Counted from the stretch's first letter, positions 27,406 through 36,957 are shown. The stretch is DNA of 64,000 nt from Candidatus Kapaibacterium sp. (GCA_015490805.1 WFXC01000044.1:1-64000), one strand, 5' to 3'. Program-made: numbers and translations. Notes: a model not told the origin generated them from the sequence alone.

Positions 27406-28689
27406 TCAATATGGCAGAATCCGATAGATTGCCGGTTCTCCTATTTCAACCCAGCCGTTTTTTTCCCGCATTGCCAGGAGCATATTCCCATTGTCACCAA
27501 CCATTGGCAGCAGATGGAGCAGTGGCAATTCATCCAGTGACGCATACTCCAGGATCTTGCCCGTTGTGCGGTCAAACACCACGACAGCACTGTGGAGATC
27601 AAAATGGGTGATCACGGCAATATTGTCACGTGCCAGCAATGGCGGAATGTCCACCTTTCCTTCGATCGAACGTTTCCAGCGCAACGTGGTTCCCTGGTAA
27701 GCCGCAACGATCGAATACACCTTCCCCAACCGGCTTTCATAGCCAGCAACCACGAGCAGGCTATCACCGCTCACCGCAAACCCGCGCGGTGTCGCTGGCA
27801 GCGGCACAGAATCCTTCACCGCTCCTTCGGCAGCAGCAACCACCCACAGCCGTGGAATTCGGTTTTTTCCGTCGACCGAAACCCCGGCAACGTAAACATT
27901 CCGGTTTGAAGCAGCGACCATTTTCAAAGCCCGGGTCCGGGATAGCGGTGTTTTCCACCGAACCACTCCTGCTGTGTCGACACAGACCACTGTATCAGTA
28001 GCACCATACTGTCGGGCAGTGATAACTGCATACACATTGCCAGTCGAATCAGCAGCAGCAAGCGGTAGTAGGCCCGGCGCAAAGTGGTGTTCCCAGATGG
28101 GGTTCCCCTTCAGGCTCAGAGCCACAATAGTACCCCCATACGAATGGACAACAAGTCGGGTCTTCCAGATCAGCGGCACGCCGTACCATCCAGCCTGCTC
28201 CGGTGATTGCAGGCTATACCGCCATCGTACCGTGCCATCTGCATCGAGCGCAAAAACGGTTCCCTGCGCGGTGATGCCGTAAACCCGTCCGCTGCCATCA
28301 GCAACCAGCGGCACAGCAATCCGTTCAGGAAAGCGGTGCTGCCAGATGATTTGATCATCTTCAACTTTCAGGATAGTTCCATCTGCCCGCACCAGATATA
28401 CCGATCGTCCAACCGGAAGTGGTGGTTGCACCATCCCCTGTCCTGCCTGCACCCGATAACTTTCCGATGCCTCCAGCTTGTGCGGGATAAAAAAGCCGGT
28501 GCGAAAAGCATCGACAAATGCTGCATAGTCGCTGCTACGGTGTGCCGAACCAAAAAGGTTCACACCGTCTCCCTCCATAGAACCTGAAGGAGCAGTACAC
28601 TGTCCGCCAGGCAGCAGCACAACTCCCGCAATGATGCACAGAAGCAGTCGGTGAAACACAATGGTTACCAGTGTTGCCTGCGACCTCAC
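27406..28689 (-). CDS. Exported PQQ-like beta-propeller repeat protein
   Basis: The 427 residues start with a GTG whose last two bases are shared with the pcnB/cca stop (GTGA overlap). A hydrophobic signal (HRLLLCIIAGVVLLPGG) precedes repeats of the PQQ-type blade: VYLVRADGTILKVEDDQIIWQH, VYGITAQGTVFALDADGTVRW, LVVHSYGGTIVALSLKGNPIWE, VYAVITARQYGATDTVVCVD. Such propellers are often binding scaffolds; quinone enzyme residues are not evident. It may be a lipoprotein (Cys in GGQC), though that lipobox is poor. It is last in the minus operon from 32087. Confidence 0.75.
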   Translation of the reverse strand: MRSQATLVTIVFHRLLLCIIAGVVLLPGGQCTAPSGSMEGDGVNLFGSAHRSSDYAAFVDAFRTGFFIPHKLEASESYRVQAGQGMVQPPLPVGRSVYLVRADGTILKVEDDQIIWQHRFPERIAVPLVADGSGRVYGITAQGTVFALDADGTVRWRYSLQSPEQAGWYGVPLIWKTRLVVHSYGGTIVALSLKGNPIWEHHFAPGLLPLAAADSTGNVYAVITARQYGATDTVVCVDTAGVVRWKTPLSRTRALKMVAASNRNVYVAGVSVDGKNRIPRLWVVAAAEGAVKDSVPLPATPRGFAVSGDSLLVVAGYESRLGKVYSIVAAYQGTTLRWKRSIEGKVDIPPLLARDNIAVITHFDLHSAVVVFDRTTGKILEYASLDELPLLHLLPMVGDNGNMLLAMREKNGWVEIGEPAIYRILPY

Positions 28690-30209
28690 CTGGATGCCTC
28701 GCTCCGCTCCCGCCGCTTCGGTCGGGTGGTTGGAATCCCTCTGGCTTCGATCTCCCGCTTCCATTCGTCCAGATGCTCTAACAGGTACGCTTTCGCTGCC
28801 TCGTAGTCATTGGGAATGATGCCATCCAGAATGGCGTCCTCGATCTTTTTCTTGAGAAATCCAATCGCTGGCGATGGATCGAACCCGGTGATAGCAATTA
28901 GCTCATCGCCCCGAACAGGAGACTGAAACGCTCGCAGTTTATCCTTTTCCCGAACTTCCAGTACCCGCTGATACACCCGATCGTAATTTGCCAGATACTT
29001 TCGCACAATATGCGGATTTTTGCTGGTAATATCCGCCCGGCAGAGGAGAAAAAGATCTTCCAGGGCATCGCCCGCCTGCACGATCAGCCGGCGAATTGCC
29101 GAATCTGTCACTTCCTCCTGCACTAACGCCATTGGCCGATGGTGCAAGCGCACCAGCTTCTGTACGTATTCCAGATGATCCATCGGCAATTTCAGGGTGC
29201 GGAAAATGCGGCGCAGCATTCGCGCGCCAACCTCTTCGTGTCCGTAGAACGTCCAGCCTTTCCCCTCGATGAACCGTTTCGTTTTTGCCTTGCCAATGTC
29301 GTGAACCAGCGCAGCAAATCGCAGCCAGAGATTCTCCGATTTTTCAGCTACATTGTCCACCACCTGCAACGTATGGAAGAACACATCTTTGTGCGCATAC
29401 TCCTGTTTTCCAACCTGATACACCTCTACGCCTGCCAGTGCTGCCAGTTCGGGGAAAATGAACTGGAGCAAGCCGGTGGTATAGAGTAATTTCAACCCAA
29501 TGCTGGGCTTCGGCGCCTGGAGAATTTTCAGAAACTCGTCAGTGATCCGCTCCTGCGACACAATCGTAATGCGCTCTGCCAGCCGCTTCATCGCATCCAC
29601 AATCGCCGGATCCACAGAAAACTGCAACTGAGCAGCAAAGCGCGCAGCGCGCATCATACGGAGCGGGTCTTCATCGAACGTCACCAGTGGATCTTTGGGC
29701 GTTCGAAGAATTTTCTTCGATAGATCCTGCAAGCCACCGAACAGATCGATTACCTTCCCTTTTTCCGGACCGGTGACGGCAATGGCAATGGCGTTGATCG
29801 TAAAATCCCGACGTTCCAGATCATCGACCAGCGTGCCTTCGGTTACAATCGGTTTCCGGGAATCCGGAACGTACTGTTCCCGGCGCGTTCCTACAAATTC
29901 GAGCCGATACTCCTTGCCAACCGGTACCATAGCGGTTCGGAAGCGTTCGTAGATCACCGCTTTAGAACGAAAGTGGCGTGCTACAAGCTTTGCAAAGCTG
30001 AGCGCATCGCCAATGACGGTAAAATCGATTTCCCGTCGGTCTTTTTTGCCAAGGAAGTAATCCCGCACATAGCCACCTACGACATACAGTTCGATTCCCT
30101 CTGCTTCCGCCAACGCCGCCACCTGTTCCAGCACGGGATCGCGCAACTCTACCTTTTTGCGCTTCCGTCGCGGACGAAGTACCACTTTGCCCATCGTTCC
30201 TGTCGGCAT
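28686..30209 (-). CDS. CCA-adding tRNA nucleotidyltransferase / poly(A) polymerase family with HD domain
   Basis: The class II head domain has LYVVGGYVRDYFLGKKDRREIDFTVIGD. The tRNA-binding middle includes RRDFTINAIAIAV and DPLRMMRAARFAAQLQF. The HD domain follows with RFAALVHDIGKAKTKRF. The 507 residues match HD-containing members. It should build or repair CCA ends, consistent with the CCA-less tRNA-Lys nearby; poly(A) polymerase activity cannot be excluded. The ATG lies 2 bp after the previous stop. An in-frame ATG at 30194 is an alternative start. Confidence 0.9.
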   Translation of the reverse strand: MPTGTMGKVVLRPRRKRKKVELRDPVLEQVAALAEAEGIELYVVGGYVRDYFLGKKDRREIDFTVIGDALSFAKLVARHFRSKAVIYERFRTAMVPVGKEYRLEFVGTRREQYVPDSRKPIVTEGTLVDDLERRDFTINAIAIAVTGPEKGKVIDLFGGLQDLSKKILRTPKDPLVTFDEDPLRMMRAARFAAQLQFSVDPAIVDAMKRLAERITIVSQERITDEFLKILQAPKPSIGLKLLYTTGLLQFIFPELAALAGVEVYQVGKQEYAHKDVFFHTLQVVDNVAEKSENLWLRFAALVHDIGKAKTKRFIEGKGWTFYGHEEVGARMLRRIFRTLKLPMDHLEYVQKLVRLHHRPMALVQEEVTDSAIRRLIVQAGDALEDLFLLCRADITSKNPHIVRKYLANYDRVYQRVLEVREKDKLRAFQSPVRGDELIAITGFDPSPAIGFLKKKIEDAILDGIIPNDYEAAKAYLLEHLDEWKREIEARGIPTTRPKRRERSEASR

Positions 30210-30211
30210 TC

Positions 30212-30463
30212 TTACGACCGTCGTTTTTTGGACTGCTCCAGCAGTTTGCGAATAACTTTCGCGATGGTTTCCGGATGTTTCTTCGCTGTCTGCTCCAGCG
30301 ATTCCTTTTTCCGCTGAATCAGTTGCTGTCGCAATTGCTCCCGCCGGGAGGATGGAAGCTGCGATGGCGAATGCCCTGCTGGCGGCAGGTTCAAATCCGG
30401 TCGAGCGGCACGAAATGCCTGTCGCAAAGCGATCAACAGTTCCAGCTTTTCCTTATCGGTCAT
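30212..30463 (-). CDS. Small charged hypothetical protein (83 aa)
   Basis: I do not recognise this protein. It is highly charged and helical, with a Pro-rich middle (NLPPAGHSPSQLP) and a C-terminal Lys/Arg tail ending KKRRS, so it might bind nucleic acid. Its ATG overlaps the potassium channel stop by one base (TGATG), and the next gene starts 2 bp after its stop, which strongly supports translation. No membrane segment or signal peptide is present. Confidence 0.7.
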   Translation of the reverse strand: MTDKEKLELLIALRQAFRAARPDLNLPPAGHSPSQLPSSRREQLRQQLIQRKKESLEQTAKKHPETIAKVIRKLLEQSKKRRS

Positions 30464-31485
30464 CAGGGTAACTCCACTTGTTGCTCACACTCCTGCTCCA
30501 ATCGCCGGATTTGCGGCTCCGTTCCCGCAATGATCAGCGTTGCTCCCTGCTGGAGTTCAACGTTCGGATCGGGCGGAAACTCGATGCGTTCATCTGGCAA
30601 CTTCATTGCCAGCACAATGACCCGATAGCGATTGGTCAAGTCCAGCTCCCGGAGCGTTTTGCCCACGAAAGGATGATCGGCAGTGATCTGCACCTCTTGA
30701 ACGTGGACATCCATCACGATCTGTTTGGTCACCAGCTCGAAGGTGTCAATCAACGATTTTTGTAGCAGCAGATATGCCAGGCGAACTGCTCCGATCTCGT
30801 AAGGAGACACAACCATATCGGCACCGGCGCGTTTCAATCGCGCTTCGGCACTGGCATACTCCGCACGAGCAACGATATGCAGCCGGGGATTTAAGCCTTT
30901 GGCGGTCAGAACGACAAACACATTGTCCGCATCGTGCGGCAGCACAGTCACCAACCCAGCCGCTTTTTCAATGTTCGCCATGTTCAATACTTCCTCCTGC
31001 GTGGCATCGCCTTCAATTGCCAGAAATCCCTGTTGTCGAAGCTGCCGAACCGCTGCTCCCTGCCTTTCAACCAGCACGTACGGTTTGCCCAGCCGCTGTA
31101 ATTCGCCGGCGATTCGTGTTCCGGTTCGCCCACCACCGCAAATGATGTAATGATTCGATAGCCGCATTACTCTCCGCAAAGTCACTCGTTGCAAAAACCG
31201 CTGTGTTTGCAACAACGTTTGTGCCAGAACATTCAGTGCATACAAGGCAGTTCCAACACCAAAAAAGACGAATACGACGGTGAAGATCCGACCTGCGGGT
31301 GACAGAGGGTGTACTTCTTTGTAGCCGATCGTGGTGATGGTAATCACCGTCATATAAAACGCATCGAACCAGTCCCATCCTTCGATAAGCATATAGCCCA
31401 GCGTGCCAACTAAAGGGAGCAGAAATAGGGCAAGAAGCACGCCCGCCAAATGTCCTTCATACGACAACCGATACCACCACCTCAA
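30463..31485 (-). CDS. Potassium channel protein with TrkA-N (RCK) domain
   Basis: Two transmembrane helices (about 10-30 and 70-92) flank the pore helix and filter MTVITITTIGYKEV, where TIGY stands in place of the common TVGYG. A Rossmann RCK domain follows: YIICGGGRTGTRIAGELQRLG, with AIEGDATQEEVLN. A TrkA-C domain ends the 340 residues (VGKTLRELDLTNRY, PDPNVELQQGATLIIAG). It should be a ligand-gated potassium channel of the MthK kind. It overlaps the upstream lipoprotein gene by 4 bp. Confidence 0.9.
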   Translation of the reverse strand: MRWWYRLSYEGHLAGVLLALFLLPLVGTLGYMLIEGWDWFDAFYMTVITITTIGYKEVHPLSPAGRIFTVVFVFFGVGTALYALNVLAQTLLQTQRFLQRVTLRRVMRLSNHYIICGGGRTGTRIAGELQRLGKPYVLVERQGAAVRQLRQQGFLAIEGDATQEEVLNMANIEKAAGLVTVLPHDADNVFVVLTAKGLNPRLHIVARAEYASAEARLKRAGADMVVSPYEIGAVRLAYLLLQKSLIDTFELVTKQIVMDVHVQEVQITADHPFVGKTLRELDLTNRYRVIVLAMKLPDERIEFPPDPNVELQQGATLIIAGTEPQIRRLEQECEQQVELP

Positions 31486-32087
31486 GGGGTTGTCCCTCCC
31501 GTTGTACGCATCACGGAGTCCAGATTCCGCGCGATCGACTCATACACTTTCCACAATTCGGGAATAAACAGCGGCACTTTCTTTCCTTCAATTTCTACCG
31601 CAAATCGGTCGTGCGTCCACACCAGCAGCCGGTGCAACTCCCCTTCCTGCCGCGTCAGTCGCCAGGTCTTCGGATCCACCTGTGTCGCTTGCTCAAAAAA
31701 ATGTGGATACACGGATAGGAATTCGGAACGATCGCCGTAATCGGTGATAGTGATACTCAGATAGCCCTTGTTGCGGAAGTAGAATTCCCGGTGCACAATC
31801 AGTTGTTCATATCGCTGTCCCTGCGATCGCCCGATCACTGGCGGTGCACCTTCTGCATCCGGAAAAGTATCTGGCAGCACTTCCTGAAGCTGGACGGCGG
31901 TCAGAGCAGGCAGCGCCAGCGAAACGCTTGATTGACCCGTATCTGCCTGTGTCACAGGCGGTGTGTTTGCCGGTTCGGATTCAGATCGATCCCGGCACTG
32001 CCACAATAGGAAGAGAAGCACCAGCAATCCACTCCCCACCCATCGTACTGCTTTTGAATGCCCCATTGTCTCATCGTTATTAACCAT
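31482..32087 (-). CDS. Putative membrane-anchored hypothetical protein
   Basis: I do not recognise the family. An N-terminal hydrophobic segment (WVGSGLLVLLFLLWQC) ends at a Cys that could be lipidated, although WQC is not a standard lipobox. A Pro/Thr/Ser-rich linker (about 30-60) leads to a globular domain with YLSITITDYGDRSEF. ATG at 32087 is given; the ATG at 32066 is a reasonable alternative that leaves a shorter basic start. It is first in the five-gene minus operon. Confidence 0.65.
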   Translation of the reverse strand: MVNNDETMGHSKAVRWVGSGLLVLLFLLWQCRDRSESEPANTPPVTQADTGQSSVSLALPALTAVQLQEVLPDTFPDAEGAPPVIGRSQGQRYEQLIVHREFYFRNKGYLSITITDYGDRSEFLSVYPHFFEQATQVDPKTWRLTRQEGELHRLLVWTHDRFAVEIEGKKVPLFIPELWKVYESIARNLDSVMRTTGGTTP

Positions 32088-32188
32088 CCTACGTTTCAGG
32101 AGGTAAAAAACGTCTCCTCCTTTTCATTGTTTTGGAAGCATCGCACAACCCGGTGAACCGTCCGAACTTTCGTATATTTGCCGAAGCG

Positions 32189-33367
32189 ATGAAGATACGC
32201 AAATACATAGGGCAATCACTGCAGGACGCGATGGTGCAGATGAAGCGGGAGCTCGGCGATTCGGCGGTTGTGCTCTCAAGCCGAACCATTCAAAAAGACG
32301 GCGTTGCGTACATCGAGGTCACAGCCGGCGTTGATGAGCAACCACCAGCTCATACTGCCCGCATTAACCCGGCAGTGCAGAAATACGTCGAGCAATTGGT
32401 CGAACAGTTGCGGACGCAACAGCGCCTGTCAACACCTTCTCCATCTCCCGAATCGACTACTGCTGTTGAGGTTGAAGCCGGTCCCGGTATTTCTTTCCCC
32501 CCACCATTGCCGCTGGACCCGTCATCAGCCCTGTTTCCCCTGCCACCCCAACTGGAAACGCTGTGGAATATTTTTTTAGCAGATGGCTATGCACCGGACG
32601 TTTTGCGCCCGATTATGCAATCACTCTTTGCTGATCTTTTGCACGATCCAGCCGAGCAGGGCACTTCCAGAATATTGAACGCCATTCTGGATCGATGTTT
32701 GTTTGCTGATCCGGGATGGCTCCTGAATGCCACCGCTCAGCGCCTCTTTTTCATTGGTCCCAGCGGATCGGGGAAATCCTCGTTTATTGCCAAATTGACT
32801 GCCTGGCTGCAACGCCATCACATCGGGACAACCCTGCTGACCACTGACACTTACAAAGTCGACGGCAGCACATTACTTGATGTGACTGCCGAACTTTTCA
32901 AGCTGCCGTATGCAAAATTTTACACCGCTCAGGAAATGCATCAATATCTCACCGAAACGCCGCCAGCAACTCCGGTCGTGTTGATTGACACCCCCGGCTG
33001 GAATCTGGCAGATGAAACCCAGCGGCGGGAACTGCTGGGCTTTTACGAAGCAGCTCAGCCAACTGCAACGATTCTGGTAATGCCGGCGTATTTGCCCCTA
33101 TCCCATACGCTCACCATCTGGCAGTACAGCCAGCCGTTCCATCCGTCGTATGTCGCAGCGACCAAGCTTGATGAAACCTTTGCTTTCGGCAGCATCCTTT
33201 CGTTCCTGTCAAAAACCCGCCTCCCGCTGGCGTTTGCCTCCACAGGAAGTGAAATTCCGCACGATCTCCGTATTGCCAGCCGGGAATTGCTGTTTGCTTA
33301 TGCCCGGCAATCCTTAGAACACAGAATGCAGAATCAGATGGAGCAGACCGATGGCACAAACGCCTGA
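32189..33367 (+). CDS. flhF: Flagellar biosynthesis GTPase FlhF
   Basis: FlhF is an SRP-type GTPase that sets flagellar position and number. The N-terminal KIRKYIGQSLQDAMVQMKRELG is the family opening. The P-loop is FFIGPSGSGKSSFIAKL, then TTDTYKVDG, the G3 VLIDTPGWN, and ATKLDETFAFG (G4). The 392 residues fit. The ATG at 32189 is chosen because homologous sequence begins there; an in-frame TTG at 32132 adds residues of no recognisable character. The stop overlaps flhG by 17 bp. Confidence 0.92.
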   Translation: MKIRKYIGQSLQDAMVQMKRELGDSAVVLSSRTIQKDGVAYIEVTAGVDEQPPAHTARINPAVQKYVEQLVEQLRTQQRLSTPSPSPESTTAVEVEAGPGISFPPPLPLDPSSALFPLPPQLETLWNIFLADGYAPDVLRPIMQSLFADLLHDPAEQGTSRILNAILDRCLFADPGWLLNATAQRLFFIGPSGSGKSSFIAKLTAWLQRHHIGTTLLTTDTYKVDGSTLLDVTAELFKLPYAKFYTAQEMHQYLTETPPATPVVLIDTPGWNLADETQRRELLGFYEAAQPTATILVMPAYLPLSHTLTIWQYSQPFHPSYVAATKLDETFAFGSILSFLSKTRLPLAFASTGSEIPHDLRIASRELLFAYARQSLEHRMQNQMEQTDGTNA

Positions 33368-34133
33368 TCATACCCTTCCTTTCACCATCCTGCTCGCCAG
33401 CGGCAAAGGCGGTGTTGGCAAGAGTGTTATTGCCGCGAATTTAAGCGCAGCCCTTGCCAACGCCCACCATCCAGCGCTTCTGATGGATGCAAACCTGCAC
33501 GCTCCAACGCTCCACGTTCTCTTTGCCGCCGACCCTCCGTTACGACTCCATCAATACGATCCGCAACACCATACGCCAGAACAATTGCTGCATTCTGTCT
33601 CGCCACATTTTGACCTCATTGCCGGTATGCCGGGAGCAGAAAAACCGGATCTGGAGATCCTTCGGGACGTCTTACGCTCTATGCAGCAAACGCGACGCCA
33701 TAAAATCATCGTCATCGACACGGCATCCGGTATCACGCCGGAACTTCTGACGCTTCTCCCGTTGTCGCATCTGCTTTTGCTGATCACAACCGATGAACCA
33801 ACCGCCATCGTGGATACGTACGGCTTACTGAAATACCTGGTCCAGCAGCAATCGCTCCCGCTACCAACGTTGCTGGTGAATATGGTCGTGGATCCTGAAG
33901 ATGCCCGGCAGACAGAGCAAACGCTCAACGCTGCGACCCAGCGCTTTTTGAATCTCCACATCCCGATGATCGGGTTCGTTCCCTACGATCGGACCGTGCG
34001 ACGCTCGATTCTGAACCAGACGTTGCTGATGCAATTCGACCCATTTGCTGCCAGCACGCAGGCGATCTTACAACTTAGCCAGACCCTTTTCCGTTTCATT
34101 GAATCTGTGGAAAAACCGACAACAGCAGCATAA
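33351..34133 (+). CDS. flhG: MinD/ParA-type ATPase FlhG (FleN)
   Basis: The deviant Walker A reads ASGKGGVGKSVIAANLSAAL, and IIVIDTASGI is the Walker B region. In polar or counted flagellation FlhG antagonises FlhF and limits flagellar number. Its overlap with flhF by 17 bp and position before fliA identify it as FlhG and not a cell-division MinD. The 260 residues are within range, and the C-terminus has no obvious membrane-targeting helix beyond FRFIESVEKP. Confidence 0.88.
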   Translation: MAQTPDHTLPFTILLASGKGGVGKSVIAANLSAALANAHHPALLMDANLHAPTLHVLFAADPPLRLHQYDPQHHTPEQLLHSVSPHFDLIAGMPGAEKPDLEILRDVLRSMQQTRRHKIIVIDTASGITPELLTLLPLSHLLLLITTDEPTAIVDTYGLLKYLVQQQSLPLPTLLVNMVVDPEDARQTEQTLNAATQRFLNLHIPMIGFVPYDRTVRRSILNQTLLMQFDPFAASTQAILQLSQTLFRFIESVEKPTTAA

Positions 34134-34537
34134 TGGCAAAAAAGAAGAAAAAGAGCGGGGATGAACAACAGGAAGTCGTCATTCGAGCAGACTATCCCAT
34201 CAAACTGCTGCTGTTGGTCAATCTACTGATCGCCTCGCTGCTTTTTCTCTGGCTGGTCATTTTCTCCGGCTTCGACATTTTAGCAGCTTTCTTTCGCGCC
34301 TTCTTAGCCTTTACACTGTTGAGCTTTCTGGGTGGATTGGCGCTATGGGTGATCGTCACCATTGGCGTTCGACTGCGAGAGCAGAAAATGCAGGAAGAGT
34401 TTCAACGCTTAGAGCAGCAGCAGCGAGAATTTCTGCAAACACAACTGGAACTCCAGAAAGAATTGCAGGATCTGGAAGAAGAAAAATGGGTTTTTGAAGA
34501 AGACGAAGAGGAAACGGAAGGTAAAGAGTCGAAGTAA
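34133..34537 (+). CDS. Two-helix membrane protein with acidic coiled-coil tail, flagellar operon
   Basis: I do not recognise this 134-residue protein. It starts with a lysine run (MAKKKKKSG), has two transmembrane helices (about 23-45 and 52-80), then a long coiled coil rich in Gln/Glu ending in an acidic stretch (EEDEEETEGKE). The ATG overlaps the flhG stop by one base, and fliA starts 16 bp downstream, so it belongs to the flagellar control operon. It could anchor or regulate a flagellar component; that is inference from position. Confidence 0.75.
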   Translation: MAKKKKKSGDEQQEVVIRADYPIKLLLLVNLLIASLLFLWLVIFSGFDILAAFFRAFLAFTLLSFLGGLALWVIVTIGVRLREQKMQEEFQRLEQQQREFLQTQLELQKELQDLEEEKWVFEEDEEETEGKESK

Positions 34538-34553
34538 AGGGTGATAATGAGCA

Positions 34554-35348
34554 ATGCGGAAGTATCCTCCTCCTTTAGAACCGGAAGAAGTCGAGCGGTT
34601 GTGGCAGGAGTATCAACAGAACCGAACGGATGAGATCCGGCATCGGCTCCTGTTCCAGTACCTGGGCTTAATCCGCTACGTACTGAACAATTTGAACCTG
34701 CCGCCAAACCCGATCTTGGCATACGAAGATTATCTCCAGTTCGGACTGCTGGGGTTGAACGAAGCAATCGAACGGTTCGATCCCAATCGAGATGTCAAAT
34801 TTGAAACCTTTGCAATTCCTCGCATTCGCGGAAAAATTCTGGACGAAGTGCGCCGCTACGACTGGCTCTCCCGAACAGCACGGAAGCGATCGCAGGAATA
34901 CCTCCACGCCGCTGAAGAGTTACGACAGAAGTACAAGCGGGAAGTGTCTTCGGAGGAAATTCGAGAGTACCTGAACCTGAGCGATGAGGAATATCAGGAG
35001 TACCTGCGAGCCGCAGCGGCTGCCTCCTATGCGGCTTCCTATTACGATCCCACGTGGCCAGAGGAAGGGGAAGAGGGAGAAAGCACCAATCCGCTGGCAT
35101 CGCTGCCTTCCTATCTCCCGACGCCGCAGCAGGAACTGGAGCGCAAAGAAATGCTGGAATATGTGGTCAAACTGCTGGAAACCCTGCCCGAACGACAACG
35201 GCTGATTATGACGCTGTACTACTACGAAGAACTCACGTTCAAGGAAATCGGCGAAATCCTGGGCATTACCGAAAGTCGCGTGTCGCAGTTGCACTCCGCT
35301 ATTCTGAAAACCCTTCGCGAGAAAATTACAAAGCGATTTTCCTTATGA
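34554..35348 (+). CDS. fliA: RNA polymerase sigma factor FliA (sigma-28)
   Basis: The 264 residues have sigma region 2 (YEDYLQFGLLGLNEAIERFD, FETFAIPRIRGKILDEVRRYDW), region 3 (LHAAEELRQKYKREVSSEEI) and region 4 (LPERQRLIMTLYYYEELTFKEIGEILGITESRVSQ is the helix-turn-helix part, seen at about 215-250). RGKILDEVR is typical of FliA/sigma-28. It directs late flagellar and chemotaxis genes. It sits after flhF and flhG and shares ATGA with the HDOD gene. Confidence 0.92.
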   Translation: MRKYPPPLEPEEVERLWQEYQQNRTDEIRHRLLFQYLGLIRYVLNNLNLPPNPILAYEDYLQFGLLGLNEAIERFDPNRDVKFETFAIPRIRGKILDEVRRYDWLSRTARKRSQEYLHAAEELRQKYKREVSSEEIREYLNLSDEEYQEYLRAAAAASYAASYYDPTWPEEGEEGESTNPLASLPSYLPTPQQELERKEMLEYVVKLLETLPERQRLIMTLYYYEELTFKEIGEILGITESRVSQLHSAILKTLREKITKRFSL

Positions 35349-36250
35349 AACCGGACCTGGTACTTCGACTGTCCCGTATCCAGCAACTGCCGTCGGTTTC
35401 TCCCGTTGCGGCAAAAGCGCTGGAGATGATCGAACTGCCGAATGTGACCGCAGGGCAGTTGGGTGCGATTATCGAGCAGGACCAGACCTTAGCAGCCCGC
35501 TTGCTTCAGGTTGCCAACTCTCCATTCTATGGATTTCCCCGGCAAATTTCCACGATCGAACTGGCAATTGTACTGCTGGGCTTCGACACGATCAAGGAAA
35601 TTATTCTCACCTTCCTGATCCAGCGTTTCGTTTCGCGATTCAGCTCTTCACTGCTGGACACGTATCAATTCTGGCAGTACTCCGTTTTCTGCGGTGCTGC
35701 TGCCCGCGTCTTTGCCCGCCACCTGGGCTACCGCGTTGCGGGCGAAGCCTTTGTCACCGCTCTGATGCACGATATTGGCATTCTGCTGCTGATTCTGGCA
35801 TCGCCGGCGGAATACCAGCGGGTGCGATCCCTGCAAAAGATCCGCCTCCTGCCTTTACCGGACGCGGAATTCGCCGTCTTCGAAACAACCCACGCAGAAG
35901 TCGGCGGCTGGCTGGCACAGCGGTGGAACCTGCCAGAGACGCTGGCAACCGCTATCGAACAGCATCACCACTATCCCAGGCCGATCGAACTTCCCCCCGT
36001 GATCGCTCCCAACCAGATCGCTCCTCAGTTAGACCAACCACTAACCGTGATCACAGCGCTGGCAGAGTGGGCAGCAGCGAAACTCAACCGCAAGCAGTGG
36101 GCAGCAGAAGTGCGCTATCCAGCACTCTACATTCCCGATCCGCTCCTGACAGTGCTGGATTTGGAACACCAACTCACCACCGAAGAAAGCACCCTCCGGC
36201 AGGAAATTCAGCAGGAGTACGAAAAAGCCCTGGCATTCCTCCACACGTAG
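35345..36250 (+). CDS. HDOD-domain signalling protein
   Basis: The HDOD domain, a catalytically inactive HD relative, covers about residues 10-210: LPSVSPVAAKALEMIELPN, LAARLLQVANSPFYGFP, IELAIVLLGFDTIKEIIL and EAFVTALMHDIGILLL are characteristic. These proteins act in signalling and motility control by unknown means. The ATG at 35345 overlaps the fliA stop (ATGA), so it is part of the flagellar operon; a longer in-frame extension lies inside fliA. The last 100 residues are unrecognised. Confidence 0.85.
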   Translation: MKPDLVLRLSRIQQLPSVSPVAAKALEMIELPNVTAGQLGAIIEQDQTLAARLLQVANSPFYGFPRQISTIELAIVLLGFDTIKEIILTFLIQRFVSRFSSSLLDTYQFWQYSVFCGAAARVFARHLGYRVAGEAFVTALMHDIGILLLILASPAEYQRVRSLQKIRLLPLPDAEFAVFETTHAEVGGWLAQRWNLPETLATAIEQHHHYPRPIELPPVIAPNQIAPQLDQPLTVITALAEWAAAKLNRKQWAAEVRYPALYIPDPLLTVLDLEHQLTTEESTLRQEIQQEYEKALAFLHT

Positions 36251-36359
36251 TCTCCCGGTCGATGCCAGCGACAAAGGGCTGACAGAGGACAAACTCTCAG
36301 GAATCTTCTCTCCATTTTCTCCTGCGGGCAAGGGGCAAGGGTACTGGGACGTAGGATCC

Positions 36360-36838
36360 AGCGTACCTGGGAACGCACCCTCCAGGGTGCATTTTCGCCG
36401 GCTAAAGCCGGCGCTCCCAGTGGGGGCCCGCTTCAACAAGCATTTGCCTCATTATTCACACGCACCCGTAGGGGCGACCGGCTGGTCGCCCACCGGATTT
36501 CTTCCCTACGTGTTCATCGGGAGCGAACACTTCAGTGTGCATTCTTGCCGACTAAAGTCGGCGCTCCCAGTAATATGCCGGCAAAAGCCGGCGCTTCCAA
36601 TAGTTGCCAGCTAAAGCCGCACTTCCAGGTCGCTGGGAGCGTACACTTCAGCGTGCATTTGCCCCATTATTCATGCACACCCGTAGGGGCGACCGGCTGG
36701 TCGCCCACCGGATTTCTCCCCTACGTGTTCATCGGGAGCGAACACTTCAGTGTGCATCCATTGCAAGCGCACGTTTTAGAGTGCATGCCGACTAAAGTCG
36801 GCGCTCCCAGTAATATGCCGGCGAAAGTCGGCGCTTCC
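36360..36838. repeat. Large cluster of intergenic palindromic modules with a tandem duplication
   Basis: This is the largest such cluster here. Five GCCGGC/GCCGAC-type hairpins, several GCACNC-TTCA-GNGTGC hairpins and two GGCGACC-GGCT-GGTCGCC modules are present. A block of about 92 bp (36450-36541) recurs almost exactly at 36666-36758, showing recent duplication. The rest of the gap 36251-36957 holds no gene that I can support. Confidence 0.75.
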
Positions 36839-36957
36839 ATTGCAATACTCCATTTCGGTATGGAACTCTGGATTAGCAGAATTTCCGGTCAATCAACCCT
36901 TCCGTTTTCCAGCGTTTGATACTTCCCTCAGAACTCCGATAGCGTGCACGCTACAAC

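Noticed and set aside
36360-36838. CRISPR array
   Set aside because: Repeats are of several types, unequally spaced, self-complementary and without uniform spacers; no cas gene is in the window.
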